Positions 42,866-52,797 are shown, numbered from the stretch's first letter. The stretch is 64,000 nt of DNA from Polaribacter aquimarinus (GCF_003129485.1 NZ_QFFG01000003.1:434001-498000); one strand, 5' to 3'. Translations and numbers: made by a program. Notes: a model not told the origin generated them from the sequence alone.

Positions 42866-43288
42866 ATGGAATTTAGTAAAATTATTGCCGTTAGTGGTAA
42901 ACCAGGATTATTTCAAGTTATCTCTCAATCTAAAAATGCAATTATCGCAGAATCTTTAGTAGATAAAAAACGCTTAGCAATTAATGCAGCTCAAAATGTA
43001 AGCCTATTAGAAAATATAGCGATTTACACTTACGAAGAAGATGTGCCTTTACAAGATATTTTTACTTCTATTTATGAAAAAACGGAAGGTAAAGAAGCAC
43101 TTTCTCACAAAGAAAGTGGCAAAAAGTTAGAAGCCTTTTTTTTAGAAGTATTACCTAATTATGATGACGAAAGAGTATACACTTCTAACATTAAAAAAGT
43201 AATTCAGTGGTACAATATTTTAGTGAAATCTGGTTTGGATTTTTCTAAAAAAGAAGATACCTCAGAAAAAACAGAAGCTAAAGCTTAA
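42866..43288 (+). CDS. DUF5606 domain-containing protein
   Basis: A 140-residue protein starting MEFSKIIAVSGKPGLFQVIS, with KKRLAINAAQNVSLLENIAI and EAFFLEVLPNYDDERVYTSN. I recognise this as the DUF5606 family of Bacteroidota, which has an SH3-like first half. It ends in an acidic, lysine-rich tail. The function is unknown. It sits between def and mazG and overlaps mazG by one base (TAATG), which suggests co-translation. Confidence 0.88.
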   Translation: MEFSKIIAVSGKPGLFQVISQSKNAIIAESLVDKKRLAINAAQNVSLLENIAIYTYEEDVPLQDIFTSIYEKTEGKEALSHKESGKKLEAFFLEVLPNYDDERVYTSNIKKVIQWYNILVKSGLDFSKKEDTSEKTEAKA

Positions 43289-44067
43289 TGAACTCTAGAA
43301 AAGACCAGTTAGCTGCATTTAATAGATTACTAAATATCATGGATGACTTAAGGGAAAAATGCCCTTGGGATAAAAAGCAAACTTTAGAAAGCTTACGTCA
43401 TCTTACCATCGAGGAAACCTACGAGCTTGCTGATGCTATTTTAGACAACGACTTACCAGAAATTAAAAAAGAATTAGGCGATGTGTTGCTACACATCGTT
43501 TTTTATGCAAAAATTGGTAGTGAAAAAAATGCGTTTGACATTGCTGATGTTGCCAATTCAATTTGTGACAAACTAATTGACAGACATCCTCATATTTATG
43601 GTGACGTTAATGTTGATAATGAAAATGATGTAAAACGCAACTGGGAATATCTAAAATTAAAAGAAGGAAAAAAATCTGTTTTAGAAGGTGTTCCTAAAAG
43701 TTTGCCCGCAGTTATAAAAGCCAATAGAATTCAAGATAAAGTAGCTGGTGTTGGTTTTGACTGGGAAAAACCAGAACAAGTTTGGGAAAAAGTACAAGAA
43801 GAACTCAATGAACTCAATGAAGAAATTAAAAAAAGGAATCAACAAAATATAGAAAAAGAATTTGGAGATGTACTTTTTTCTATGATTAACTACGCGCGTT
43901 TTATTGGTGTAAACCCCGAAAATGCTTTAGAAAAAACCAATAAAAAATTTATTAGTCGTTTTCAATTTTTAGAAGAAGCTGCTAAAAAAGAAGACAAAAA
44001 ACTTTCGGAAATGTCTTTAATTGAAATGGACGTTTACTGGGAAAAATCAAAAGAATTTTTCAAGTAA
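43288..44067 (+). CDS. mazG: Nucleoside triphosphate pyrophosphohydrolase MazG
   Basis: A 259-residue all-alpha NTP pyrophosphohydrolase. The first MazG domain has CPWDKKQTLESLRHLTIEET and EETYELADAI with the metal-binding EExxE/ExxD residues. The second half repeats the fold (EEVQEELNELNEEIKKR-like region and EFGDVLFSMINYAR). It removes aberrant NTPs and influences ppGpp levels in E. coli. Its start overlaps the DUF5606 stop. Confidence 0.94.
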   Translation: MNSRKDQLAAFNRLLNIMDDLREKCPWDKKQTLESLRHLTIEETYELADAILDNDLPEIKKELGDVLLHIVFYAKIGSEKNAFDIADVANSICDKLIDRHPHIYGDVNVDNENDVKRNWEYLKLKEGKKSVLEGVPKSLPAVIKANRIQDKVAGVGFDWEKPEQVWEKVQEELNELNEEIKKRNQQNIEKEFGDVLFSMINYARFIGVNPENALEKTNKKFISRFQFLEEAAKKEDKKLSEMSLIEMDVYWEKSKEFFK

Positions 44068-44155
44068 TTTAAATAAATATTTTTTTTAAATTCACTGAAT
44101 ATTATTAAGGGTTATTAAAAATCTGATAATACACACACTTCAATTATATATTTTT

Positions 44156-44163
44156 TAACTTTG
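44156..44163 (+). promoter_or_regulatory. Putative -7 element before the barrel protein gene
   Basis: TAACTTTG fits TAnnTTTG 22 bases before the ATG at 44186. Confidence 0.4.
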
Positions 44164-44185
44164 TTAGAAACTATCAAGTAACACT

Positions 44186-45544
44186 ATGAAAAAAATTACA
44201 TTATTCTTATTTATTACAATAACAGCATTTCAATTTACAAAAGCTCAAAACAATAACGTAGAAAGTGCTTTTAAAAGTGCTTTTGATGAAGACAATGTTT
44301 TTAATGCCAATATAGGGCTTACTAATATTGATGGGCAGAATTATTTTGGAATGAGAATTCAACCTGAGTTCTCTTTTGGAAAATTTGGGCTTGGACTTGA
44401 CATCCCACTACTTTTTGATATTGAAAATGGACAGATTAGAAAAGAGGAATTTAATCATGGTGCTGGGATACTTAGAATGATTCGTTTTTTTAGATATGGA
44501 GATAAAAATACGGATCCAATCTACGTTAAAGTTGGAGATTTATCTGGAGAACGTTTAGGTTTTGGTTCTTTAATTGGTAATTATACCAATGCAACTTCTT
44601 TTGAGCGTAGAAAAGTTGGTATAAGTGCTTCGATACTTATCAAAAAAATAGCTGGTTTAGAAATAATCTATAGTGATTTAAATTTTGATGGATCGTCTAA
44701 AATGTTAGGCTTAAGACCATTTGTAAAACCTTTTGGTAGAACTGAAATTCCTATTATTAAAACAATTGAAATTGGTGCAAGTTTTGTGTCTGACAATGAT
44801 GATTATCAAGAAGAAGGAGCACAACAAATAACTACAAAATATAGCAGTGACGGAGTTAAAGCAATGAGTTTTGATTTGGGTTTAAGCTTGGTGCGAACAA
44901 ACTTACTAAATTTAAGGCTAGATGCACAGTATAGTAAATTATCTAAAAATAATTTATTAGCCGCTGATAATCCTACAGCTAATTATGGTGCAGGAAACGG
45001 ATTTGCAATTGGGTTAGAAACCGATTTTAGATTTATTGCAAATACAGTACTTCTTAATGCTAGAATAGAAAGACAATGGTATGGTGATAATTACATTGCC
45101 CAATTTTTTAATTTTGCTTACGAAATTAATAAAGATGCCAGAATAAGAGAATTATTGACTGCAACTAAATCACAAGGTATATTTGGTACATTAAGTGCAG
45201 AAATATTAAAAACTATAAAAATTGGAGGTTCTCTATTATTACCTGACAACATTGATAGTAATGACCCTAACAGTAGAGGAGCTATTGTTGGATTGGATTT
45301 AGAAACAAAACAAATCGGTAAGTTTAAAGCTAGAGGTACCTACGTTAAAGCTGGGTTAAACGATTTGGGTGATGCTTTTACTCTAGACAATAGATCTTTA
45401 GCAAACATCATTGTAACTTATAAAATGGGTAGATTTATGGAAGCTGGTGTAGATTACCAATGGACTTTTGCTGCAGATGAAAACGGAAATTTCCTTGCAA
45501 GAAATCAAGTAAGACCTTATTTTGGAATTAGTGTAGATTTTTAA
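44186..45544 (+). CDS. Outer-membrane beta-barrel protein, function unknown
   Basis: A 452-residue protein with a signal peptide (1-20, ending FTKAQ). A series of amphipathic strands follows throughout, such as FGMRIQPEFSFGKFGLGLDI and FMEAGVDYQWTFAADENG, with the last residue F (ISVDF). The size is consistent with a 16-18-stranded outer-membrane barrel. I know no specific family name. It stands alone, with its own promoter box and a shared terminator with lon. Confidence 0.75.
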   Translation: MKKITLFLFITITAFQFTKAQNNNVESAFKSAFDEDNVFNANIGLTNIDGQNYFGMRIQPEFSFGKFGLGLDIPLLFDIENGQIRKEEFNHGAGILRMIRFFRYGDKNTDPIYVKVGDLSGERLGFGSLIGNYTNATSFERRKVGISASILIKKIAGLEIIYSDLNFDGSSKMLGLRPFVKPFGRTEIPIIKTIEIGASFVSDNDDYQEEGAQQITTKYSSDGVKAMSFDLGLSLVRTNLLNLRLDAQYSKLSKNNLLAADNPTANYGAGNGFAIGLETDFRFIANTVLLNARIERQWYGDNYIAQFFNFAYEINKDARIRELLTATKSQGIFGTLSAEILKTIKIGGSLLLPDNIDSNDPNSRGAIVGLDLETKQIGKFKARGTYVKAGLNDLGDAFTLDNRSLANIIVTYKMGRFMEAGVDYQWTFAADENGNFLARNQVRPYFGISVDF

Positions 45545-45557
45545 ATAATTTAAAAAC

Positions 45558-45598
45558 AGCATAAAAAAAGTCTCCAAAATGGAGACTTTTTTTATGCT
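45558..45598. terminator. Bidirectional terminator between the barrel gene and lon
   Basis: The 18-base arm at 45558-45575 and its exact complement at 45581-45598 flank AAAAT, with GTCTCC/GGAGAC at the apex and A/T tracts below. The right arm covers the lon stop codon. Confidence 0.9.
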
Positions 45599-48066
45599 TC
45601 TAATTTCTTAGCATTCTTAACTTTTTGTTTTGTAAGGGCAATATCAATTACTTGTTTCATATCCGTTACATAATGAAACTTTAAACCCTTTAGATAACTT
45701 TCTTTAATATCTAGAATATCTTTTCTATTATCTTCACACAGCATAATTTCTTTAATATTCGCCCTTTTAGCCGCTAAAATCTTTTCTTTAATTCCTCCAA
45801 CAGGTAATACTTTTCCTCTTAAAGTAATTTCACCAGTCATGGCTATTTTATTTTTCACTTTACGTTGTGTAAAAGAAGAAACTAAAGAAGTTAACATGGT
45901 AATTCCTGCACTTGGTCCATCTTTGGGAGTAGCTCCTTCTGGAACATGAATGTGCACATCATATTTTTCTAAAATTTCAGGTTTAATTCCAAATTCTTCA
46001 GCATTCGATTTGATGAATTTCATGGCAATCTCTGCAGATTCTTTCATTACATTACCTAAATTACCTGTAATAGATAGGTTTCCTTTTCCTTTAGATAAAA
46101 TAGATTCGATAAATAAAATATCGCCACCAACTCTAGTCCATGCTAAACCTGTAACTACACCAGCAACTCCATTGTTTTCATATTTATCTCTATTTCTTGG
46201 AGTCCCTAGGATTTCTTCTACTTTTTCTGAAGTTAATGCGATTTCATATTCTTCTTCTAAAGCGATTGATTTTGCTGCAAAACGCACTACTTTGGCAATT
46301 TGCTTTTCTAATCCTCTTACTCCAGATTCTCTTGTATACCCTTCAACAATTTGCTCTATTTGTTTTTTACCTAACTTTAAATCTTTGGTAGTTAAACCAT
46401 GTTCTTTTAATTGTTTTGGTAACAAATGTCTTTTGGCAATTTCTATTTTTTCTTCAATCGTATAACCCGTTACATTAATAATTTCCATTCTATCACGTAA
46501 AGCCCAAGGAATTTGTCCTAGGTTGTTAGCTGTAGCAATAAAAAGTACTTTTGATAAATCGTAACCAACTTCTAAATAATTGTCATAAAACGCTGTATTT
46601 TGCTCAGGATCTAATACTTCTAACATTGCAGAAGATGGATCACCTTGATGACTTTGTCCTAGTTTGTCAATTTCATCCAAAACAAACACAGGATTCGAAG
46701 TTTCTGCTTTTTTTAAGTTTTGAATTAAACGCCCTGGCATTGCACCAATATATGTTTTTCTATGTCCTCTTATTTCTGCTTCATCTCTTAAACCACCTAA
46801 AGACATTCTTACATATTTTCGTCCTAAAGATTCTGCAACAGATTTTCCTAAAGAAGTTTTACCAACTCCAGGAGGACCATATAAACAGATAATTGGCGAT
46901 TTCATATCGTTTCTCAACTTTAAAACGGCCAAATGTTCTATAATACGTTCTTTCACTTTTTCTAAACCAAAGTGATCTCTATCCAACACTTTCTGCGCAT
47001 TTTTTAGGTCAAATTTATCTTCAGAATAAATCCCCCAAGGCAATTCTAACAACAGTTCTAAATAGCTTCTTTGAACACCATATTCTGCCATTTGAGGATT
47101 CATACGTTTTAAACGTCCTAATTCTTTCTCAAATGTTTCTGCAACCTCCTTTGTCCACTTTTTGGTTTTGGCTTTTTTACGCATCTCCTCTAACTCTTGG
47201 TCGTTAGAAGCGCCACCCAATTCTTCTTGAATAGTTTTTAATTGTTGATGCAAATAGTATTCACGCTGCTGCTGATCTAAATCTTCTCGTGTTTTAGACT
47301 GAATATCATTACGTAATTTTAATTTTTGTAATTCTTTATTAAGGTTTTTTAGTGTTAATAAAGCACGTTCTTTTAGATTGTCTTTTTCTAAAACAACTTG
47401 TTTTTGAGTAACACTTAGATCCATGTTAGAAGAAATAAAGTTTACCAAAAAAGAATTTGACTGAATGTTCTTAATCGCAAAAGAGGCTTCAGAAGGCAAC
47501 ATAGGGTTTTCTTTAATTACCTCTAACGCTTGTTCTTTAATCGAATCAATAATAGCATCAAACTCTTTAATATCATCTATATGTTTATCTTCAAACGCTT
47601 CTTTTACAGTAGCTTTTAAATATGGTTTATCTTGTATAATGTTATCAATTTCAAAACGTTTTTTTCCTTGAATGATAACAGTTGTATTACCGTCAGGCAT
47701 TTTTAAAACACGTAGAATTTGTGCAACAACTCCTGTTGTATGAATATCTTTTAAACCTGGTTCTTCAACTTCTTCGTTTTTCTGCGCTACAACACCTAAA
47801 ATTTTATCACCATTATTCGCATCTTTTATTAGTTGGATAGATTTATCTCTCCCTGCAGTTATGGGAATTACCACACCAGGAAACAAAACCGTGTTTCTTA
47901 GCGGTAAAATAGGTAATACTTCTGGTACGCTTTCTTTGTTGATGATTTCTTCATCTTCTGGCGTCATTAACGGAATTAACTCCGAATCTTCATTTAACAT
48001 ACTATGAAGCGACAAATTGTCTATATGCATTACTTTTGGTTTACTCATGAATTGTATATCTGTCAT
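45592..48066 (-). CDS. lon: ATP-dependent protease Lon
   Basis: AAA+ serine protease degrading misfolded and regulatory proteins. It has an N-terminal LAN substrate-binding domain (about 45-245) and a coiled-coil linker. The AAA module has Walker [10 protein letters not shown] and Walker [10 protein letters not shown]. The protease domain has the catalytic serine in [11 protein letters not shown] and the lysine in [12 protein letters not shown]. The 824 residues are normal. An ATG at 48048 ([10 protein letters not shown]) is an equally plausible start. The stop codon lies inside the terminator. Confidence 0.96.
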   Translation of the reverse strand: MTDIQFMSKPKVMHIDNLSLHSMLNEDSELIPLMTPEDEEIINKESVPEVLPILPLRNTVLFPGVVIPITAGRDKSIQLIKDANNGDKILGVVAQKNEEVEEPGLKDIHTTGVVAQILRVLKMPDGNTTVIIQGKKRFEIDNIIQDKPYLKATVKEAFEDKHIDDIKEFDAIIDSIKEQALEVIKENPMLPSEASFAIKNIQSNSFLVNFISSNMDLSVTQKQVVLEKDNLKERALLTLKNLNKELQKLKLRNDIQSKTREDLDQQQREYYLHQQLKTIQEELGGASNDQELEEMRKKAKTKKWTKEVAETFEKELGRLKRMNPQMAEYGVQRSYLELLLELPWGIYSEDKFDLKNAQKVLDRDHFGLEKVKERIIEHLAVLKLRNDMKSPIICLYGPPGVGKTSLGKSVAESLGRKYVRMSLGGLRDEAEIRGHRKTYIGAMPGRLIQNLKKAETSNPVFVLDEIDKLGQSHQGDPSSAMLEVLDPEQNTAFYDNYLEVGYDLSKVLFIATANNLGQIPWALRDRMEIINVTGYTIEEKIEIAKRHLLPKQLKEHGLTTKDLKLGKKQIEQIVEGYTRESGVRGLEKQIAKVVRFAAKSIALEEEYEIALTSEKVEEILGTPRNRDKYENNGVAGVVTGLAWTRVGGDILFIESILSKGKGNLSITGNLGNVMKESAEIAMKFIKSNAEEFGIKPEILEKYDVHIHVPEGATPKDGPSAGITMLTSLVSSFTQRKVKNKIAMTGEITLRGKVLPVGGIKEKILAAKRANIKEIMLCEDNRKDILDIKESYLKGLKFHYVTDMKQVIDIALTKQKVKNAKKLEA

Positions 48067-48341
48067 ACTGACATCGATTTTCGAATCTTAAAAAATCTAT
48101 TTCAGTGTTGATTTTTTATTTTACTGATAATCAATTAATTACATTTATCAATTGAATTATATACACTAATAAGACAATTGTTGTGCCAAAGGAGAAATAG
48201 GTGTTTTTACCAGTTGATTTTTTTATGCAAAAAAACTAACTTCGCTAACTCTGGATATAACGAATTAAAACTCAGAATATCCGAAACGAGTTGGCATTCA
48301 TTGGTAAAAATGTAGAAAGCACTAAAACTGAAAATAAAAAA
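48067..48341. other. Atypical intergenic region upstream of the repeat lipoprotein
   Basis: The stretch holds no credible gene. An imperfect inverted repeat spans about 48242-48290: GCTAACTC..GGATAT pairs with ATATCC..GAGTTGGC. TTCGCTAACT occurs here and again in opposite orientation near 49735, on the other side of the lipoprotein gene. Confidence 0.45.
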
Positions 48342-49457
48342 ATGAAAAACATACTTTTAGGATTAACAATTATATTATTTGCGGGATGTGAAGGAAAGCC
48401 TGGAGCAATTGGCGAAACTGGAGCAACTGGTCTTAATAGTCTAGTGAATATTACAAATCAACTACCAAATGAGAACTGTGAAAATGGCGGAATAAAGATT
48501 GATGTTGGTATTGATAATAATGTAAATGGAACATTAGATAGTAATGAAATACTGAACACAAGTTATGTATGTAATGGTGTTGATGGCAATACGAGTCTCA
48601 CATCAGTAACAACAGAAGCAGCAGGTAATAATTGTGATAATGGAGGTGTAAAAATTGATTCTGGAATAGATGCTAACAAAAACGGAGTCCTTGATAACAA
48701 CGAAATTACTGCTACTGCATATATATGCAATGGTATAGACGGTATCAATAGTCTTACTAAAATTACTAACGAAGCAGCCGGAGTCAACTGTGAAACTGGA
48801 GGTGTAAAAATTGATTCTGGAGTAGATACAAATGGAAATGGAATTTTAGAAGATTCAGAAATAGTAGCGACTGCTTATGCTTGTAATGGCCTTGATGGTA
48901 ATATTAGTTTGGTGAATGTTACAGATGAAATAGCTGGAGAAAATTGTGAAAATGGGGGTGTCAAAATCGAATCGGGGATTGATAATAATGGAAATGGTTC
49001 CCTTGATAAAGATGAAGTAACAGTTACAAGATTTATATGTAATGGCTTAGATGGTGGTTTTGATGAACAAATACGGCTTTCAATTTTTAGTGGCGATAGT
49101 GGTTTTGCTACAAAAGGACCTCCAATAATATGGAAAGAATTCATTGATTTTGATAAACGTAATTATATTGGTGTAGATTCCATAGTATTTATACCAAGAC
49201 TCAAAGCAGATAGATCGAATAACGCAGTTACTGTTGAATTGTATGACCTAACCAATGACCGAGTTATTAATAATACTAAAATTTCCACAAATAGTACTGA
49301 AATTGTCACTATCAAATCTCCTAATATTTTCAGCGATTTACCAGAGGAAAAAATAAATTTAGGTATTCAAATATCATCGGAAAATTTTGTTTGTGAAAGT
49401 TGCTTCACTGGTTTTTTTACTGGCCCAACTTATCTAATGCTATATCGAAGTAATTAA
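48342..49457 (+). CDS. Surface lipoprotein with four tandem ~51-residue calcium-loop-like repeats
   Basis: A 371-residue protein with a lipoprotein signal (ILFAGC, C16) and a short collagen-like GxxGxxG stretch (GKPGAIGETGATG). Four repeats of about 51 residues follow. Each has ENCxNGGxKIxxGID, an EF-hand-like DxNxNGxLDxxE loop, and a YxCNGxDG end. I recall such repeats as the DUF7151 type. A unique C-terminal ~110 residues with two cysteines (VCESCF) follow. I chose the ATG at 48342 because the lipobox then sits correctly. A TTG at 48291 would bury it. Calcium binding is inference. Confidence 0.8.
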   Translation: MKNILLGLTIILFAGCEGKPGAIGETGATGLNSLVNITNQLPNENCENGGIKIDVGIDNNVNGTLDSNEILNTSYVCNGVDGNTSLTSVTTEAAGNNCDNGGVKIDSGIDANKNGVLDNNEITATAYICNGIDGINSLTKITNEAAGVNCETGGVKIDSGVDTNGNGILEDSEIVATAYACNGLDGNISLVNVTDEIAGENCENGGVKIESGIDNNGNGSLDKDEVTVTRFICNGLDGGFDEQIRLSIFSGDSGFATKGPPIIWKEFIDFDKRNYIGVDSIVFIPRLKADRSNNAVTVELYDLTNDRVINNTKISTNSTEIVTIKSPNIFSDLPEEKINLGIQISSENFVCESCFTGFFTGPTYLMLYRSN

Positions 49458-49852
49458 GTTTATTGGAATTTAGCAAGTTACGGAATTACTCTTTCTGTCG
49501 GAATTGAAAAATTAGTGAAATAAAATCCTGAATTAACTCACTCAAAATCTGAATTGATAAATCGGATTTTAATTGCAAATTTGAACTAAAAAACAACGAA
49601 ATACTAAACTTAAGACGTGTGTAAAAAATTGCTTATTTTTAGGTTAATCAAAAGTTTATGCTTTTCTAAAGTTCTTCTATTTTCCTTCGGAAAATAGCCG
49701 TACTTTTAAAAAGTAACTTTTCATACATAAAAAAGTTAGCGAATTCAATAAAAAACTACATAATTCTCAACTCCCAATAAAAAAAGTTACTTTTATTTCT
49801 ATAAACTGTCACAAATTGTAAACAGATTTGTCTATACTATAGAAACGTTTTA
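49458..49852. other. 395-base atypical intergenic region
   Basis: No reading frame of note was found. The stretch includes GAATTACTCTTTCTGTCGG, GACGTGTGTAAAAAATTGC, a short hairpin TATTTTCC-ttc-GGAAAATA (about 49677-49695), and AAAAGTTAGCGAATTC near 49731. It looks like degenerate or acquired DNA and not promoter sequence, except for the last ~60 bases before the sigma gene. Confidence 0.4.
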
Positions 49853-50419
49853 TTGGAAGCTAATCAACCACATATAACCAACCTTATAGAACGCTGCAAA
49901 AAGTCGGATAAAAATGCGCAGTTAGACCTATACAAAGCTTATTACAAAGCCATGTATAACACTGCTTACCGTATTTTAAAAGATGGTTTTGAAGCCGAAG
50001 ACATTATGCAAGAAGCGTTCTTAACGGTTTTTACAAAAATGAGTACCTATAAAGGAGAAGTTACTTTTGGAGCTTGGTTAAAAAGAATAGTTATCAATAA
50101 AAGTTTAACACAATTAAAGAAAAACAACCGTTACAATGAAGTTAAAATGGAAGTGATTCCTAATGAAGAAATAATAGAAGAAACGATAGATTATTCTGGT
50201 TTAAAAGCTAATAGAGTATTAGCATGTTTGCAAAATTTAAAAGACAATTATAGAATGGTTTTAAACCTACATCTCATAGAAGGTTATGATTACGAGGAAA
50301 TTGCAGAAATTTTAGATTACACTAACGAAAATGTAAGAACCACAGTATCTAGAGCAAAAAAGAAATTAAAGCAAGTTTTACTTGCAAAAAATATACAAAC
50401 ACAAGCATATGGAAGATAA
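49853..50419 (+). CDS. ECF RNA polymerase sigma factor
   Basis: A 188-residue sigma-70 family protein starting at a TTG (MEANQPHITNLIERCKKSDK). Region 2 is visible in YRILKDGFEAEDIMQEAFLTVFTKM. Region 4 is in LHLIEGYDYEEIAEILDYTNENVRTTVSRAKKK (quoted in part: YDYEEIAEILDYTNENVRTT). It opens a four-gene run. The next gene, overlapping by 11 bases, encodes a single-pass membrane protein that fits an anti-sigma factor. The two following genes encode exported beta-helical proteins and are probable regulon members. Confidence 0.9.
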   Translation: MEANQPHITNLIERCKKSDKNAQLDLYKAYYKAMYNTAYRILKDGFEAEDIMQEAFLTVFTKMSTYKGEVTFGAWLKRIVINKSLTQLKKNNRYNEVKMEVIPNEEIIEETIDYSGLKANRVLACLQNLKDNYRMVLNLHLIEGYDYEEIAEILDYTNENVRTTVSRAKKKLKQVLLAKNIQTQAYGR

Positions 50420-50933
50420 ATTACATCAATTTTTTTCTGAAAACGAATTCGATTTTCAAGAACCACTTTCTGGGCATTTAGAACGATTTGAGCGCAAATT
50501 GAATCAACCTAAACAAAGTGCAAAAACTTCATGGAAATGGCTATCTGTGGCGGCATCTATTGTTTTAATCTTCGGATTTTGGTTAGGCAGCAATCATCAG
50601 AAAAAACAGATTCAATTAGCAGACATTTCGCCAAAAATGCAAGAAGTACAAACCTACTTTGTATCTACGATTAATCAAGAATTAAAAACCTTAGAGAAAA
50701 ATAGAAATTTAGATACCGAAACTATCATCGAAAATGCTTTAGACCAATTAGAAGAATTAGAAGATGAGTACACTTATTTTGTAAAAGAATTGACTAAAAA
50801 CGGAAAGCAAAGAAAAATTATAAACATGATGATTAAAAATTATCAGCAACGTTTAGACATTTTAGAAAACACCTTAAAACAAATTGAACAAATAAAAAAC
50901 CCTAACCTTTTAAACAATGAAGTCTATATATAA
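50409..50933 (+). CDS. Putative membrane anti-sigma factor
   Basis: A 174-residue protein. About 55 N-terminal cytoplasmic residues (MEDKLHQFFSENEFDFQEPL) precede one membrane segment (WLSVAASIVLIFGFWLG). An alpha-helical, probably coiled-coil periplasmic part follows, rich in E, L, K and Q. No zinc-binding HxxxCxxC is visible. The anti-sigma role is inferred from topology and from its position. It overlaps the sigma gene by 11 bases and the next gene by 17. The ATG at 50409 is preferred over 50382. Confidence 0.7.
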   Translation: MEDKLHQFFSENEFDFQEPLSGHLERFERKLNQPKQSAKTSWKWLSVAASIVLIFGFWLGSNHQKKQIQLADISPKMQEVQTYFVSTINQELKTLEKNRNLDTETIIENALDQLEELEDEYTYFVKELTKNGKQRKIINMMIKNYQQRLDILENTLKQIEQIKNPNLLNNEVYI

Positions 50934-51996
50934 AATTACATTGGTATTGCTATTACTACCTTTAATAGCTAGTGCAAATCCTATTAAAAAGAAGCACGAA
51001 AAAAATAGAGTAATTAAAAAAGAATTTTCTGTAAATGCTGATGCAAAAGTTGCATTAAATAATAGATACGGAAATCTAAATATTACTACTTGGAACAAAA
51101 ATAAAGTTGAAATTGAAGTTACTATTACTGTAAAAGGAAATGATTTGGATGCCGTAGAAGATAGATTATCTAGCATAGATGTAATGTTTAACGCTACAAA
51201 ATCGCTTGTAGAAGCAGAAACCATTTTCGAAAAGAATAAAAGTAGTTGGTCTTGGTGGAAAAAAAGCAGAAATATCAATTACAAAATTAATTACGTTGTA
51301 AAAATGCCAAAATCAAATGCTGTAGATTTAGACAACGATTACGGAAATATCTATTTAGGTGATTTGGATGGGAAAGCAGATATTAATTGCGATTATGGTA
51401 AAATTTCTGTTGGAGATTTAACGGCTTCTAATAATAACATCAACCTAGATTACTGTTCTACTTCATCTATTGCCTTTATGAAAAGTGGAAGTTTAAATGT
51501 TGATTATTCTAAAATTACCATCGATAAAACTGAAAGTGTAAAAGTAAATGCTGATTACTCTGGTGTAAAACTAGGAGAAGTTCAAAATGTTGATTTTAAT
51601 GCTGATTATGGTTCTATTTCTATTGATGCTGCTGATAATGTTCAAGGAAATTCTGATTATGCATCCATGCGTTTTGGAACTATCAAAAAAAACCTAAATA
51701 TAGATACCGATTATGGTTCTTTAAGCGTTAAAAATTTAGCCAGAGGTTTTCAAAGTGTTGATATTGATGGGCAATATGCCGGTATAAGAATAGGGATAGA
51801 TCCAAATGCAGTTTTTAATTTTGAAATCGACTTACAATATGCTGGTTTTAGCAGAAACAATGATAAAATGGAATTTTTTAAAAGCATTTCTAAATCTACT
51901 AAAAAATATTACCAAGGAAAATATGGAAAAGGAAATACCAATTCTAAAATTAGAATTAAATCGCAATATGGCGGTGTAAGTATCAAAGAAAACTAA
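50917..51996 (+). CDS. Exported DUF4097-like beta-helical protein
   Basis: A 359-residue protein with a signal peptide (1-20, ending IASAN), then FSVNADAKVALNNRYGNLNI. A long solenoid follows in which DY or ADYG recurs every 20 or so residues (LDNDYGNIYLGD, INCDYGKISVGD, FNADYGSISID, NSDYASMRFG, IDTDYGSLSVK, SQYGGVSIK). This matches DUF4097-type adhesin-like proteins. The regular aromatic-acidic ladder indicates a parallel beta-helix at the surface. Its function is unknown. It is co-transcribed with the sigma/anti-sigma pair. Confidence 0.8.
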   Translation: MKSIYKITLVLLLLPLIASANPIKKKHEKNRVIKKEFSVNADAKVALNNRYGNLNITTWNKNKVEIEVTITVKGNDLDAVEDRLSSIDVMFNATKSLVEAETIFEKNKSSWSWWKKSRNINYKINYVVKMPKSNAVDLDNDYGNIYLGDLDGKADINCDYGKISVGDLTASNNNINLDYCSTSSIAFMKSGSLNVDYSKITIDKTESVKVNADYSGVKLGEVQNVDFNADYGSISIDAADNVQGNSDYASMRFGTIKKNLNIDTDYGSLSVKNLARGFQSVDIDGQYAGIRIGIDPNAVFNFEIDLQYAGFSRNNDKMEFFKSISKSTKKYYQGKYGKGNTNSKIRIKSQYGGVSIKEN

Positions 51997-52020
51997 AATT
52001 CATCAACTAAAATACAAATC

Positions 52021-52758
52021 ATGAATAAAAAAATACTTTTAACAAGCTTAATTATATCCTTAACATTTGCAGTAAATGCTCAAGATTGGTGGGGGAATAG
52101 TAAAAAAATTAAAGGTAACGGAAATGTAGTTACTGTTAGTAGATCAACATCAGATTACAATGAAATTTCTGTTGGAGGTTCTTTCGATGTAATCTTAGTA
52201 AAAGGAAAAGAAGGAAAACTAAAAATTGAAGGAGAAGAAAACATTATTCCTTATATAGAAACTGAAGTTTCTTCTGGCGGCACTTTAAAAATTAAATACA
52301 AAAAAAACACTAACATTAGAACTACTAGAAGATTAACCGTAACGGTACCTTTTAAAGATATTGAAGGGGTTAGCCTTGGTGGTTCTGGAAAAATAACCAG
52401 TAATACATTGATAAAAACTGATAGGTTTAGCACTAATTTAGGTGGATCAGGAGATATTACCTTAAAAGTTGATGCAGATAATGTTAAAGCTTCTATTGGT
52501 GGTTCTGGAAATATTAACTTAGAAGGGCGCTCCAATGAATTTACTTGTTCGATAGCTGGGTCTGGTAGTATTAGAGCTTATGAACTAAAAACTGATGAAA
52601 TTAACGTAAAAGTAGCTGGTTCTGGTAGCGTAAAAACAACAGTAAAATCTAAAATTAAAGCAAAATTAGTGGGTTCTGGAAGTGTTTACTACAAAGGAAA
52701 CCCAACTCACATCGATAGCAAGTCTGTTGGTTCTGGCGATATTATTGATAGAAATTAA
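52021..52758 (+). CDS. GIN-domain (DUF2807) exported protein
   Basis: A 245-residue protein with a signal peptide (1-20, ending FAVNA) and one head GIN domain. It shows NEISVGGSFDVILVKGKEGK, ENIIPYIETEV, and a C-terminal ladder of GGSG/GSGS turns (LGGSGKI, LGGSGDI, IGGSGNI, IAGSGSI, VAGSGSV, LVGSGSV). The family forms a right-handed beta-helix and is frequent in Bacteroidota, with no established role. It is the last gene of the sigma operon, 24 bases after its neighbour. A strong terminator follows. Confidence 0.88.
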   Translation: MNKKILLTSLIISLTFAVNAQDWWGNSKKIKGNGNVVTVSRSTSDYNEISVGGSFDVILVKGKEGKLKIEGEENIIPYIETEVSSGGTLKIKYKKNTNIRTTRRLTVTVPFKDIEGVSLGGSGKITSNTLIKTDRFSTNLGGSGDITLKVDADNVKASIGGSGNINLEGRSNEFTCSIAGSGSIRAYELKTDEINVKVAGSGSVKTTVKSKIKAKLVGSGSVYYKGNPTHIDSKSVGSGDIIDRN

Positions 52759-52797
52759 AAAAATTGGATTACTAAATTATTAGATATATAGCTTCAA

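Noticed and set aside
45950-46892. Plus-strand reading frames of up to 171 residues inside lon
   Set aside because: They are antisense shadows of the well-conserved Lon coding sequence, with no plausible protein features.
48242-48290. Possible integron attC site before the repeat lipoprotein
   Set aside because: GTTGGCA and CGCTAAC do not fit the GTTRRRY / RYYYAAC core boxes exactly, and no integrase gene is in the window. It is kept only as an atypical flank.
48563-49144. Two minus-strand reading frames with repeated LP/PL-rich sequence
   Set aside because: They arise from the antisense of the tandem repeats in the lipoprotein gene. The similarity between them only reflects those repeats.
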